From: Hydrogenophilus sp. | Lineage (GTDB): Bacteria > Pseudomonadota > Gammaproteobacteria > Burkholderiales > Thiobacillaceae | NCBI GenBank assembly: GCA_020725265.1 | Contig: DYFK01000027.1 | Location: 1-35,056 of the forward strand | DNA: 35,056 bases | Direction: 5' to 3' | Shown: positions 1 to 10,400 of the stretch, piece after piece | Layout of the letters: each line of letters opens with the position of its first letter | Numbering within the stretch: the first letter of the stretch is position 1 | The notes under the pieces: model-generated | Told to the model about the DNA's origin: nothing | What the model saw: the letters and a program-made list of their open reading frames with translations, nothing else | Databases searched by the model: none | Made by a program: the position numbers and the translations under genes

Positions 1-1503
<1,503 letters not shown>

Positions 1504-1525
1504 GTCCGGTATCCCTGCCATGGTT

Positions 1526-1565
1526 CCGGCCCGATCCCCACGAGGGGGAGCGGGCCGGTTTCATT
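1526..1565 (+). terminator. Intrinsic terminator of dnaK
   Basis: Stem CCGGCCCG (1526-1533) pairs with CGGGCCGG (1551-1558). An inner TCCCC/GGGGG helix surrounds a short loop, and the stem is followed by TTTCATTT on the plus strand. It lies 23 bases after the dnaK stop and abuts the stop codon of the convergent methyltransferase gene. The T-run is on the dnaK side only, so it is assigned to dnaK. Confidence 0.8.
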
Positions 1566-2361
1566 TCGGCGCGGATAGCCGTGTTTGCCGTACCCATTCG
1601 AACAGGCAGACGGCGGCGGCGGTGGCGACGTTCAGGGATTCGACGCGGCCGGGCATGGGGATGCCGAAAGCCCGCGCGCGTTCACTGAGCTGTTCGCCAA
1701 CTCCGGCGCCTTCATTCCCGAAAATGAAACCGACCGGCCCATGCAGGTCGAGGTCGTACAGACTCGTGGTCGCGGCGGGCATGGCCGCATGCACCAGCCC
1801 GGGAAACGACTCGATGAGTTCGGGCAGATCCGATTCGTCATGGATGGCGACCCGGAACTGGGCGCCCTGGCCGCCACGCAAACATTTGGGCGACCAGACG
1901 TCGGCGCAACCACGCGACAGATGCACGGCATCGACTCCGGCGGCGGCGGCGACGCGCAGGATGGCGCCGACGTTGCCGGGGTCCTGAACATTGTCGAGCA
2001 ACACGATGCAGGGCGCGGGTCCGGCTGGCCGCGCCGTCTCGATGGCGGGTCGGGTTGAGACAACCGCCATCAGACCGACCGGGGAATCGACGGTCGCGAG
2101 CGCGCCGAACAGGCGGTCGGGTAGTGCGGTCGCGGGCACTTCGGGCAGGCGCTGAAGCCAGTCGGCCAGTGGCCCGGTCAGCGCGCTTTCCGAAAACAAC
2201 AGACGTTGCGCCGGGAAGCCGGCATCGAGCGCTTCCGTCAGCAGGTGCGGGCCGTCGATCAGGGCTGCCCTGGCCCGGCGCCGGGCCCGCCGATCCTGGC
2301 CGAGCGAGAGGACTTCCTTGAAGACCGGATTGTCGCGCGAGGAGATGATTTTCAGGGACAT
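1561..2361 (-). CDS. TrmH/SpoU-family RNA 2'-O-methyltransferase
   Basis: Predicted S-adenosylmethionine-dependent 2'-O-ribose methyltransferase of the SpoU (SPOUT, trefoil-knot) class, probably acting on rRNA. The 266-residue protein has an N-terminal substrate-binding part (IISSRDNPVFKEVLSL, then the LIDGPHLLTEAL motif typical of TsnR/TrmH-type enzymes). The catalytic domain carries all three SpoU motifs: LLDNVQDPGNVGAILR, FIFGNEGAGVGEQL, and IPMPGRVESLNVATAAAVCLFE. It is encoded 24 bases downstream of the pentapeptide-repeat gene on the same strand, so the two may be co-transcribed. It is distinct from RlmB at 19248-19991, which has the same fold. Family assignment is firm; the target nucleotide cannot be read from sequence. 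Confidence 0.9.
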   Translation of the reverse strand: MSLKIISSRDNPVFKEVLSLGQDRRARRRARAALIDGPHLLTEALDAGFPAQRLLFSESALTGPLADWLQRLPEVPATALPDRLFGALATVDSPVGLMAVVSTRPAIETARPAGPAPCIVLLDNVQDPGNVGAILRVAAAAGVDAVHLSRGCADVWSPKCLRGGQGAQFRVAIHDESDLPELIESFPGLVHAAMPAATTSLYDLDLHGPVGFIFGNEGAGVGEQLSERARAFGIPMPGRVESLNVATAAAVCLFEWVRQTRLSAPK

Positions 2362-2385
2362 CGGGTTTTCACGGACATTGCCGCC

Positions 2386-3276
2386 TCATCGGCATGCGCC
2401 GACCGAGTCTTCCGCGCAAATTCGGCCATCCGGCCATTCCGCCTTACCCAGCCGGGCGCCGTCGAGACGGGTTCCGGTCAGCGTCGCGCTTTTCAGCACC
2501 GCGAAGCGGAGATCGGCATTGCTCAGATCGGCGCCGCTCAGATTGGCTTCGGCCAGATGGGCGCCGGACAGATTGGCGCCGTTGAGCCGGGCGTCGCGGA
2601 GGTCGACGCCCCGGGCATCGACATAGGCCAGATCGGCGCCGGCCAGATCGGCGCCGCGCAGCCGGGTGGTTTCCAGGATGGCATTGCGGGCCGGGATATT
2701 CGGAGCCGACAGACCGGTCTTGTCGCAGCCGCGCCAGTTCACCGATGCCGCCAGCGGAGCTTCGCAGTTGGTTTCGAACGCCTGGCGCAGGCCGACCTGG
2801 AGTCGGGTTTCCTCGGGGTCGTTCGTTTGCGCCCACCAGATCCCGATCCCGATCACCAGCAGCAAGGCCAACGCGATCAACAGGCTCCAGGGACGCGGGT
2901 GCCGGGTTTGCGCCGCCTGTAACAGCGCCTGGGTGCGGACATGGTCGCGCGACACCGAAAGACGCGCGATTTCGTCGGCGGCGGGATCGCGGATTTCCGG
3001 AACTTCGTCGGCGGCGGATGTGTGGCGCCAGCGTTGCCGTGCCTTTTCGCGCTCGTCGCGCCAGGACGGATCGTCGGCGGCCGGGAGGCGTTCGCCGGTA
3101 CTGGGCCGGGGCTCGAACTGGCCGCTCTCGGCGATGCTCAGCCAGTCGGTCTCGTTCAGACTGATTTCCCAGGCGAGCGTGATGCGGCCGCTTTGCAGTG
3201 ATTCCTCGATCTGTGGACCCGGAAACGGGCCATAGACCTTGCCTTCATGCCGGAGATACCAAAGTGGCTGTGTCAT
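2386..3276 (-). CDS. GYF_2-domain / pentapeptide-repeat single-pass membrane protein
   Basis: A 296-residue protein of unknown role. Residues 1-50 (PLWYLRHEGKVYGPFPGPQI, then several Trp) form a GYF_2-like domain, a fold that usually binds proline-rich peptides. A charged linker leads to one hydrophobic segment at about 130-148 (SLLIALALLLVIGIGIWW). After a Cys-containing stretch come pentapeptide repeats at about 204-278 (LRGADLAGADL, LNGANLSGAHLAEANLSGADL), expected to fold as a right-handed quadrilateral beta-helix. Likely topology is GYF domain in the cytosol and repeats in the periplasm. The frame is open for another 70 codons upstream, but ATG 3276 is chosen because the domain begins there and the upstream codons run through a terminator hairpin. 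It precedes the SpoU methyltransferase gene. Confidence 0.8.
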   Translation of the reverse strand: MTQPLWYLRHEGKVYGPFPGPQIEESLQSGRITLAWEISLNETDWLSIAESGQFEPRPSTGERLPAADDPSWRDEREKARQRWRHTSAADEVPEIRDPAADEIARLSVSRDHVRTQALLQAAQTRHPRPWSLLIALALLLVIGIGIWWAQTNDPEETRLQVGLRQAFETNCEAPLAASVNWRGCDKTGLSAPNIPARNAILETTRLRGADLAGADLAYVDARGVDLRDARLNGANLSGAHLAEANLSGADLSNADLRFAVLKSATLTGTRLDGARLGKAEWPDGRICAEDSVGACR

Positions 3277-3321
3277 GTCCGCCTCGTTTGTGATCGGGTG
3301 GATTGTCCGAGCGGATCGCGC

Positions 3322-3350
3322 AAAAAAAAAGCCCGGTTGGAGAACCGGGC
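3322..3350 (-). terminator. Strong intrinsic terminator of the candidate sRNA
   Basis: A perfect 8-bp stem GCCCGGTT/AACCGGGC (3331-3338 and 3343-3350) with a 4-base loop is followed on the minus strand by nine T (3330-3322). No other minus-strand gene lies upstream that it could terminate before the promoter at 3433-3461. Confidence 0.85.
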
Positions 3351-3426
3351 TGAAATCCACCAAAGGAGGAGGATGGAGGAGACAACACTGATAACGCTCA
3401 GGGAAATAAACGTTGGGATCAGTGTT
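3322..3426 (-). ncRNA. Candidate small RNA (or attenuated leader) with anti-Shine-Dalgarno-like stretch
   Basis: Seen: a transcript starting about 3426 would open with a stem-loop whose arms are 3426-3418 plus 3414-3411 and 3396-3384 (AACACTGAT pairing with ATCAGTGTT, extended by CGTT/AACG past a 3-base bulge). Next is a CU-rich stretch, CTCCTCCATCCTCCTCC (3380-3364), complementary to Shine-Dalgarno sequences. Part of this stretch can sit in the loop of a small AUCC/GGAU hairpin (3374-3371 with 3358-3355). The RNA then ends in a strong terminator. A good promoter is placed correctly upstream. Known: CcsR/'cuckoo' sRNAs expose CCUCCUCCC motifs. Alternative: a transcription attenuator for the gene starting at 3276, 46 bases downstream. 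No Rfam search was possible. Confidence 0.5.
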
Positions 3427-3432
3427 ATAAGA

Positions 3433-3461
3433 ATTATCTAATATAGTTAATTGCCGATCAA
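3433..3461 (-). promoter_or_regulatory. Sigma-70-type promoter for the candidate sRNA
   Basis: On the minus strand, a -35 box TTGATC (3461-3456) is separated by exactly 17 bases from a -10 box GATAAT (3438-3433). This predicts a start near 3426, the first base of the 5' stem-loop. The local sequence is markedly richer in A and T than its surroundings. Confidence 0.6.
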
Positions 3462-3578
3462 GCTTGTCGGACATCGAAATGGCCATTTTTTTCTGGATCG
3501 CAGCGGCTGTTGTTTACGCGCCACACGCGGTTGGCTAACCTGCGATTTCCCTCTCAGTCCTGAAAGCAGGCAAAGACC

Positions 3579-5624
3579 ATGAGCACCGTGAATACCTCGA
3601 AAATCCGGACCCTGGCACTGGTCGGCCATGGCGGCGCCGGCAAGACAACCCTGATTGAAAACCTGCTGGCCGCTGGCGGCGCGATTCCCGTCGCCGGGTC
3701 GGTGGAACGCGGTACCACGGTCTGTGACTACGATCCCCGGGAAAAGGCTCATCTGCATTCGCTCAAGGTCGCGGCCGCCCATCTCACGCATCGCGATTGT
3801 CTGGTTCATCTACTCGATACGCCGGGGTACCCCGATTTCATGGGCCAGGCGCTGTGCGCGCTGGATGCCGTGGAAACCGTACTGGTCGTGATCGACGCCC
3901 GCAAGGGCATCGAGCTGACCACGCACCGCATGATGCATTGGGCACAGACGCGCAAGCTGTGCCGCGCCATCGCGATCAACAAGATCGACGCGCCCGATGT
4001 CGATCTGCCGGCGTTGCTCGAGGAAATCCAGAGCGCGTTCGGACGCGAGTGCCTGCCCATCAACCTGCCGGCCGGCAACGGTGCCCGGGTGACCGACTGT
4101 TTCTTCAACCCGGGCGGCGAATCCGATTTTTCCTCGGTCGCCGATGCCCACCAGGCACTGGTCGATCAGGTCGTCGAGGTCGACGAGGCGTTGATGAATC
4201 TTTATCTGGAGCAGGGCGAGATCGAACCCGGCCAACTGCACGCGCCGTTCGAGCGCGCGCTGCGCGAGAACCATCTGGTGCCGGTGTGTTTCGTGTCGGC
4301 CACGACCGGCGCCGGCATACCGGAACTGCTCGACGTCATGGTCCAGCTTCTGCCCAACCCGACCGAAGGCAACCCGCCACTGTTCGTCAAGGGCGAGGGC
4401 GAGGACGCGCGTCCGCTGCGCGCCGAGCCCGATCCGGAAAAACACGTGCTGGCGCATGTGTTCAAGATCGAGATGGATCCCTATGTCGGCCGGATCGGGG
4501 TGTTCCGCGTGCATCAGGGCACGGTCACGGCGGATTCCGCGCTGTACATCGGCGAGTCGCGCAAGCCGTTCAAGGTCGGCCATCTGTTCCGGCTCCAGGG
4601 TAAGCAGCTGGAGCCGGCGGAGGCGTGCGTGCCGGGCGACATCTGCGCGGTGACCAAGGTCGATGATCTCGGTTTCGACGTGGTCCTGCACGACGCTCCG
4701 GAAGACGACCACATCCACATGAAGGCGCTGGAATTTCCGCATGCGGTGTTCGGGCTGGCGGTCAGCCCCAGGAAGAAGGCCGATGTCGACAAGCTGTCCG
4801 AGGTGCTGCGCAAACTGACCGCCGAGGATCCCGGCCTGCATGTCGAACACGATCCGACCACGCACGAAGCGGTGATCCGCGGTCTCGGCGAAATGCATCT
4901 GAAAAGCGTGCTGGAAAAGATGCGCGAACAGTTCCGGCTGGAGATCGATACCCATCCACCCAGCATCCCCTACCGGGAGACGCTGACGGCGCCCGCCGAA
5001 GGCCATCACCGCCACAAGAAGCAGACCGGTGGCGCCGGCCAGTTCGGCGAGGTCTTCCTGCGCGTCGAACCGTTGCCGCCGGGCGGCGGGTTCGAGTTCG
5101 TCGACGCGGTCAAGGGCGGCGTCATTCCCGGCCAGTTCATTCCGGCGGTGGAGAAGGGCGTGCGGCAGGCCATGGCCACCGGCGTGGTCGCCGGCTATCC
5201 CATGCAGGACATCCGGGTCACCGTTCACGACGGCAAGAGCCACAGCGTCGACGGCAAGGAAGTGGCGTTCATCAGCGCCGGCAAGCGTGCTTTCATCGAG
5301 GCCGCGATGCAGGCCAGGCCGATCGTGCTGGAACCCGTGGTCAACATCGAACTGACCGTGCCCGAGGCGTTCATCGGCGATGTCAGCGGCGACCTTTCCG
5401 GCCGGCGCGGCCAGATCACCGGTCACCAGAGTGGGCGCGGCGGCATGCTGGTGGTTCAGGGCCAGGCGCCATTGGCCGAACTGGAGAACCTGCAATCGCG
5501 CCTGAAGGCGCTGACCGGCGGACAAGGCTCCTATACCCTCGAATTCAGCCACTATCAGCAGGTGCCGCCGAACGTCCAGCAACAACTGGCGGCACGTCAC
5601 CAACCGGTGTCCGACGAGCAATAA
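3579..5624 (+). CDS. Elongation factor G-like translational GTPase (EF-G2 type)
   Basis: A 681-residue GTPase with the five-domain layout of EF-G. The G domain has the P-loop GHGGAGKT (16-23), G3 DTPGY (80-84) and G4 NKID (134-137). Domains II-V follow, including domain III with GLGEMHLKSVLEKMREQF and domain IV with the Gly-rich HKKQTGGAGQFGEV. Switch I reads ERGTTVCDYDPREKAH rather than the EF-G RGITI. G3 has Tyr84 where EF-G has the His required for GTP hydrolysis. Both changes are typical of the separate EF-G-like subfamily (cd04170 type, as in Thermus EF-G-2), whose job is unsettled. It is a single gene, not in a str operon, ending at a terminator. It should not be annotated as the main translocase FusA. 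Confidence 0.9.
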   Translation: MSTVNTSKIRTLALVGHGGAGKTTLIENLLAAGGAIPVAGSVERGTTVCDYDPREKAHLHSLKVAAAHLTHRDCLVHLLDTPGYPDFMGQALCALDAVETVLVVIDARKGIELTTHRMMHWAQTRKLCRAIAINKIDAPDVDLPALLEEIQSAFGRECLPINLPAGNGARVTDCFFNPGGESDFSSVADAHQALVDQVVEVDEALMNLYLEQGEIEPGQLHAPFERALRENHLVPVCFVSATTGAGIPELLDVMVQLLPNPTEGNPPLFVKGEGEDARPLRAEPDPEKHVLAHVFKIEMDPYVGRIGVFRVHQGTVTADSALYIGESRKPFKVGHLFRLQGKQLEPAEACVPGDICAVTKVDDLGFDVVLHDAPEDDHIHMKALEFPHAVFGLAVSPRKKADVDKLSEVLRKLTAEDPGLHVEHDPTTHEAVIRGLGEMHLKSVLEKMREQFRLEIDTHPPSIPYRETLTAPAEGHHRHKKQTGGAGQFGEVFLRVEPLPPGGGFEFVDAVKGGVIPGQFIPAVEKGVRQAMATGVVAGYPMQDIRVTVHDGKSHSVDGKEVAFISAGKRAFIEAAMQARPIVLEPVVNIELTVPEAFIGDVSGDLSGRRGQITGHQSGRGGMLVVQGQAPLAELENLQSRLKALTGGQGSYTLEFSHYQQVPPNVQQQLAARHQPVSDEQ

Positions 5625-5639
5625 CCGGTCATGGCCGGT

Positions 5640-5665
5640 ACCCCGGCCAACCGGCCGGGGTTTTT
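5640..5665 (+). terminator. Intrinsic terminator of the EF-G-like gene
   Basis: A perfect 9-bp stem ACCCCGGCC/GGCCGGGGT (5640-5648 and 5653-5661) with loop AACC runs into TTTTT. It lies 15 bases after the stop codon and isolates this gene from the secretion operon that follows. Confidence 0.88.
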
Positions 5666-5733
5666 CGGCGTGGTGGTTTGCGTCATGATGCGCGGCGCGA
5701 CATCCGATTGTTCAATACACGAGTAGAGTTCTC

Positions 5734-7410
5734 ATGAGGCTTGCCCGGATAGTGCCGATCCTGCTCCCGCTCGCGATGGTGGGAGCCTCCGCATTCGCCC
5801 AGAACGTGCCCGGCGGCTTGTTGCCGGGCCAGATCGAGAAACAGTTCCGGGAGCCGCCGACGCCGCGCCCGGCGCCACTGGCCCAGCCGTCCTCGCCGCC
5901 GCCGGTTTCGAGCGTGCCGGCCGGTGCCGAGAGCGTGCGCTTCAGGCTGGAACGGGTCGAGCTGGAAGGGCTCGATTTCGTGCCCGCCGGCCGTTTCGAT
6001 TCGATGCTCCGCGTCGAGGCCGGCAAGGAGATTTCCATCGTCGACCTGTACGCGCTCGCCGACCGACTGACCGCCCGGTTGCGCGCGGACGGCTATCTGC
6101 TCGCGCGGGTCATCGTGCCACCGCAGGACATCGCCGATGGAGTCGCCCGGCTGCGCGTGATTCGCGGTCATGTCGCGGCGGTCCGGATCGTTGGCGACGT
6201 TGGCGAAGGCGCCGCCCGCATCGGCAATTACGCCGAACGGATCCGGGCCACGAAACCGCTCACCGCTACCGCGCTGGAACGCTACATGCTACTGATCAAT
6301 GATCTGCCCGGCGTGTTCGCCACCGCGACCCTATCGCCCTCGCGCCTGGAAGCGGGCGCCGCCGACCTGGAAGTGCGGGTGCAACGCCGCAAGTGGAGCG
6401 CCGGAGTGTCGGTCGACAATCGCGGTGGCGGCTATCTGGGCGACTGGCGGGTGATCGCCGACGCGGCGGTCGCCGACCTGCTGCGCGAGGGCCAGAACAG
6501 TTCGATCAAGGTGGTGGCCAGTCCCGGTGGCGAACTCGCCTATCTGGCCGCGCAGCACGAGGAACCGATCGGCGGGGAGGGCGGACGTCTGGGCATCAGC
6601 CTGACCGCGACCCGCGCCGAACCGGACGAACGGACCTTCATTCCGCTCAATCTGGAAACCCGTTCGCAAGCGCTCGGACTGACCTACAGCCATCCGCTCA
6701 GGCGTGGCCGGCACGACAACCTCGGCGTGCGCGCCGGCCTGTCGCTGCACAATGGCGAGGAATCGGTATTCGGCATCCGCGACCGCCAGGACAAGCTGCG
6801 TTCACTGCGTCTGGGCGCGACCTGGGATGCCGTCGATGCCTGGCGCGGCACCAATCTGGTCGACGTCGAGCTGAGTCGGGGATTGTCCGGCCTGGGCGCT
6901 TCCGGCAACGGCGATCCGATGCTGACCCGCGCGGATGGCAAGGTCGATTACAGCAAGTTCGCGTTGTTCGCCGCGCGCGTTCAGGATTTCTCGGCCAACT
7001 GGTCGCTGCTGGCCGCGTTGTCCGGCCAGTACGCGTTCGACAACTTGCTGGCCTCGGAACTGTTCGGTTTCGGAGGCGAGCCGTTCGGGCGTGGTTATGA
7101 TCCATCCGAGCTGGTCGGCGATCACGGCCTCGCCTTCAAGGCCGAACTGCGTTGGCGCGGCCTGGCGCCGGTCGCCGGCGGCATGCCCATCCGTGTCCAC
7201 GGCTTTTATGACATCGGCCGCGTCTGGCGACGCGATGCCATGCCGGCCGACGCGCGGGATTCCGCCGCCAGCATCGGCCTGGGCGCGCGCGTCGAAGTCA
7301 AACGCGATGTCTCGCTGTCGATCGAGGTGGCCAAGCCGCTGACCCGTGATGTCGCCTCGGAGGGCGATCGTTCACCGCGTCTGTACGTCGGCCTGTCGGC
7401 GCGCATGTAG
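5734..7410 (+). CDS. Two-partner secretion outer-membrane transporter (TpsB, ShlB/FhaC/HecB family)
   Basis: Outer-membrane beta-barrel that exports the TpsA protein encoded next. The 558-residue protein starts with a signal peptide (MRLARIVPILLPLAMVGASAFA, cleavage near 22). A Pro-rich linker follows, then a POTRA_2-like region at about 70-155 containing DGYLLARVIVPPQDIADGVARL and RLRVIRGHV. A second POTRA-like stretch leads into the barrel from about 210, opening with SAGVSVDNRGGGYLGDWR. The GRGYDPSELVGDHG segment near 455-470 matches the conserved L6-loop RGY motif of FhaC-like Omp85 proteins. The next gene begins 38 bases after its stop codon. The pairing with TpsA is established for this family and supported by adjacency. 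Confidence 0.93.
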   Translation: MRLARIVPILLPLAMVGASAFAQNVPGGLLPGQIEKQFREPPTPRPAPLAQPSSPPPVSSVPAGAESVRFRLERVELEGLDFVPAGRFDSMLRVEAGKEISIVDLYALADRLTARLRADGYLLARVIVPPQDIADGVARLRVIRGHVAAVRIVGDVGEGAARIGNYAERIRATKPLTATALERYMLLINDLPGVFATATLSPSRLEAGAADLEVRVQRRKWSAGVSVDNRGGGYLGDWRVIADAAVADLLREGQNSSIKVVASPGGELAYLAAQHEEPIGGEGGRLGISLTATRAEPDERTFIPLNLETRSQALGLTYSHPLRRGRHDNLGVRAGLSLHNGEESVFGIRDRQDKLRSLRLGATWDAVDAWRGTNLVDVELSRGLSGLGASGNGDPMLTRADGKVDYSKFALFAARVQDFSANWSLLAALSGQYAFDNLLASELFGFGGEPFGRGYDPSELVGDHGLAFKAELRWRGLAPVAGGMPIRVHGFYDIGRVWRRDAMPADARDSAASIGLGARVEVKRDVSLSIEVAKPLTRDVASEGDRSPRLYVGLSARM

Positions 7411-7448
7411 AGCCGGCCAAGCGAACCATAAGGATGAGGAAAAACACC

Positions 7449-10400
7449 ATGCCGACCACGCAAACCCGATTCCGACGCCGGCGCGACTGGCGCCTGAATG
7501 CCCTGACCGCCGCCTTGTGCGCGGCCGGTTGCTTCAGTCCGCTGGTACAGGCCGCGCCGACCGGTGGCGTGGTGCGCGCCGGCGATGCCCGCATCGAGCA
7601 GCAGGGCAACCTGACCCGGATCGAACAGACCAGCGCCCGCGCGATCATCGACTGGCGCGGTTTCGACGTCGGCGCCGCCGAGGCGGTGCGCTTCGACCAG
7701 CCATCGTCGCGGTCGGCGACGCTGAATCGCGTCACCGGCGACCAGCTTTCCCGGATCGATGGCCGGATCAGCGCGGACGGTCAGGTTTTCCTGGTCAATC
7801 CAAACGGCGTGATCTTCGGCGATGGCGCCAGCATCGACGTCGGCAGCCTGTTCGTCAGCACCGCCAACATCGCCAATCCGGACTTCATGGCCGGCCGCCT
7901 GAAATTCGATCAGCCCGGCCGGCCCGACGCCAGCATCCGCAACGCCGGCACGATCACCGCCGCCGAGGGCGGCCTGGTCGCCCTGGTGGCGCCGCATGTG
8001 CGCAACGACGGCGTCATCGCCGCGCGCCTGGGCAAGGTGGCTCTGGCTGGCGGCGATCGCTTCACGCTGGATCTGTACGGCGATCAGTTGATCCGTCTGG
8101 AAATCGGCGAGGCCGATGCGCGCGCGCTACTGGAAGCGCAACCCGGCCGCGTCGACCAGTCCGGCCGCATCGAGGCCGACGGCGGCCAGGTGGTACTGGT
8201 CACCGCCGCCACCGGCAAGCGCGCCCTGGATGGCGTCATCAACCTCGATGGCATCGCGCAGGCCGACAGCGTACGCGAGCAGGGCGGTCGCATCGTTCTG
8301 GAAAGCGCCGGCGAGGTCCGCGTCAGCGGTGAATTGCGCGCGCGCGGTCTTGGCGAGGGTGAGGTGGGCGGCGTCATCGATGTGCGCGGCGAGCGGATCA
8401 CGTTGGCTGGCGCCCGTGTCGACAGCAGTGGCCAGGCCGGCGGCGGCCGGGTTCACGTCGGCGGCGGCTGGCAGGGCGGCGAGGGCCGTCGGGCGCGCGA
8501 GGTCGACGTCGACACGGGCAGCCGCCTGCATGCCGACGCGCTCGGTCGCGGCGATGGCGGCGAGGTCGTGGTCTGGGCCGATGGCCGTACCGGCTATGCC
8601 GGCACCATCACGGCGCGTGGCGGCGAACAGGGTGGCGATGGCGGCCGGGTCGAGGTGTCCGGCCTGGTCAGACTCGATTTCGCCGGCCATGTCGACGCCG
8701 GCGCCAACCTCGGCCTGGGCGGCCTGCTGCTGCTCGACCCCGACAATCTGCTGATCGGACCGGCGGAAGCCGCCGTGATCGCGCGCATCCTGCGCACCGG
8801 CACCACCACCCGCCTGCAAGCCAACGAGGACATCGAGATCAACGCCGCCATCGACGGCCGCGGCGGCCGCGCCGGCGGCGGCCTCGACCTGGAGGCCGGC
8901 CGCGACATCCGGATCAATGATTACATCGTCACCCGGGATGGCCGCGTGCGCCTGTACGCCGGCACCGGCACCGTCACCGTGGCGCCGGACAAGGCGGTGT
9001 TCGCCGGCGGCGGCGGGATCGACATCGTCACCGGCGGCTCGCTCGACGCCGGTGCGTTGCTGACCAGCGGCGCCCTGTCGCTGACCTCGACCGGCGGCGC
9101 CGTGCGCGTCGGCGCGCCGATCGAGGCCGGCAACGGCGATCTGGTGGTGCGCGCCGCCACCGATGTCGACATCGACGCGCCGGTGGTCAATCTCCGTTCC
9201 GGCGCCAAGGTCGATATCGAGGCCGGTGGCGACCTGCGCGTTTCCGCCCAGATCGACGGGCTCGATGGCGTGAGTGGCGGTTCCGCGCGTCTGGTCGCCG
9301 GTGGCGATCTGACCCTGTCGAGCTGGGTCGCGACCCAGGACGGCGCGGTCACCGGCCAGTCGGGTGGGCGCATCGTGGTCGGCGCCGACGGTGGCGTGCT
9401 CGCCGGCAATGCGCCGGTATCGCTCGATGCCGGCGAAGACCTCGAATTGCACGGTATCGTCCATTCGCTGGGTGCCGTCGCCTTGCGCTCGCGCGACGCC
9501 GGCGTCGTGCTCGGCGCGCCGTTCCTGGCCGACAGTGGCGCGCTGACGGTGACGGCCGGCCTCGATGTCAGCGTCGACGCGCCGGTGCTGACGCCGCGCT
9601 CCGGAGCGCCGGTCCACATCGAGGCCGGTCGCGATCTGCGGGTGAACGCGCAGATCGACGGACTCGGCGACCAGACCAGCGGCTCCGTCACGCTGAAGGC
9701 GGGGCGCGATCTGATCGGCAACGCCTCGGTGGCGACCCGCGACGGCGCCATCGACGTTCGCGCTGGCGGCCAGGTCTGGCTCTCGCCGGAGACCGGCCTG
9801 CATGCTGGCTCGGCGCCGATCACGGTGCGTGGCGTCTCGGTCCGTACCGGCATGCTGGATACCAGCGGTGCGCTCGACGTACAGGCAACCGGTGGCGATC
9901 TGGTCATCGGCGGCGCCATGCTGCTGGGTACCACGACCCAAATCCAGACCAGCGGCAATCTCGATATCCAGCAGCCGATCGTCATGGCCGATGGCGCCTC
10001 GCTGACCCTGAGCGCCGAGCTCGATCTCGGCGTGCGCGCGTTCCTGCGCGTTTCCGGCGTTGGCGCCATCCACCTCGCCGGTGGCCGCGATGTCCATCTG
10101 GACGCGCCGGTGTTCAGTGACTTCGGCGCGATCTCGGTCACCGCCGGCCGCGATGTCACCGCCGGATCGAATGGCGGCCTGTACGCCGGCTCCGGTCCGG
10201 TCGGTATCGATGCCAACCGGAACCTGACCGCGCCGGTGGTCATGACCGGCGGGCCCATCACCCTGACCAGCGCGACCGGCTCGGTCGATCTGGCCGGTCA
10301 GGTGCGTGGCGCCGGCGCGCCGGTCGCCATCTCCGCGCCCGGCGCCATCACGATCGGCCAGCCGGTGGTGATCGGTAACGGCGGCAGCCTGAATCTGAAT

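Noticed and set aside
3373-3441. Plus-strand 22-codon frame starting MEETTLITL after a strong GGAGGAGG
   Set aside because: The purine run directly touches the ATG, giving poor spacing. The same bases are explained by the minus-strand RNA with promoter and terminator, and no plus-strand promoter is seen. It stays a minor alternative.
3810-5621. 603-codon minus-strand frame opposite the EF-G-like gene
   Set aside because: Complement of a strongly conserved GTPase gene; the His/Gln/Asp-rich translation matches no family.
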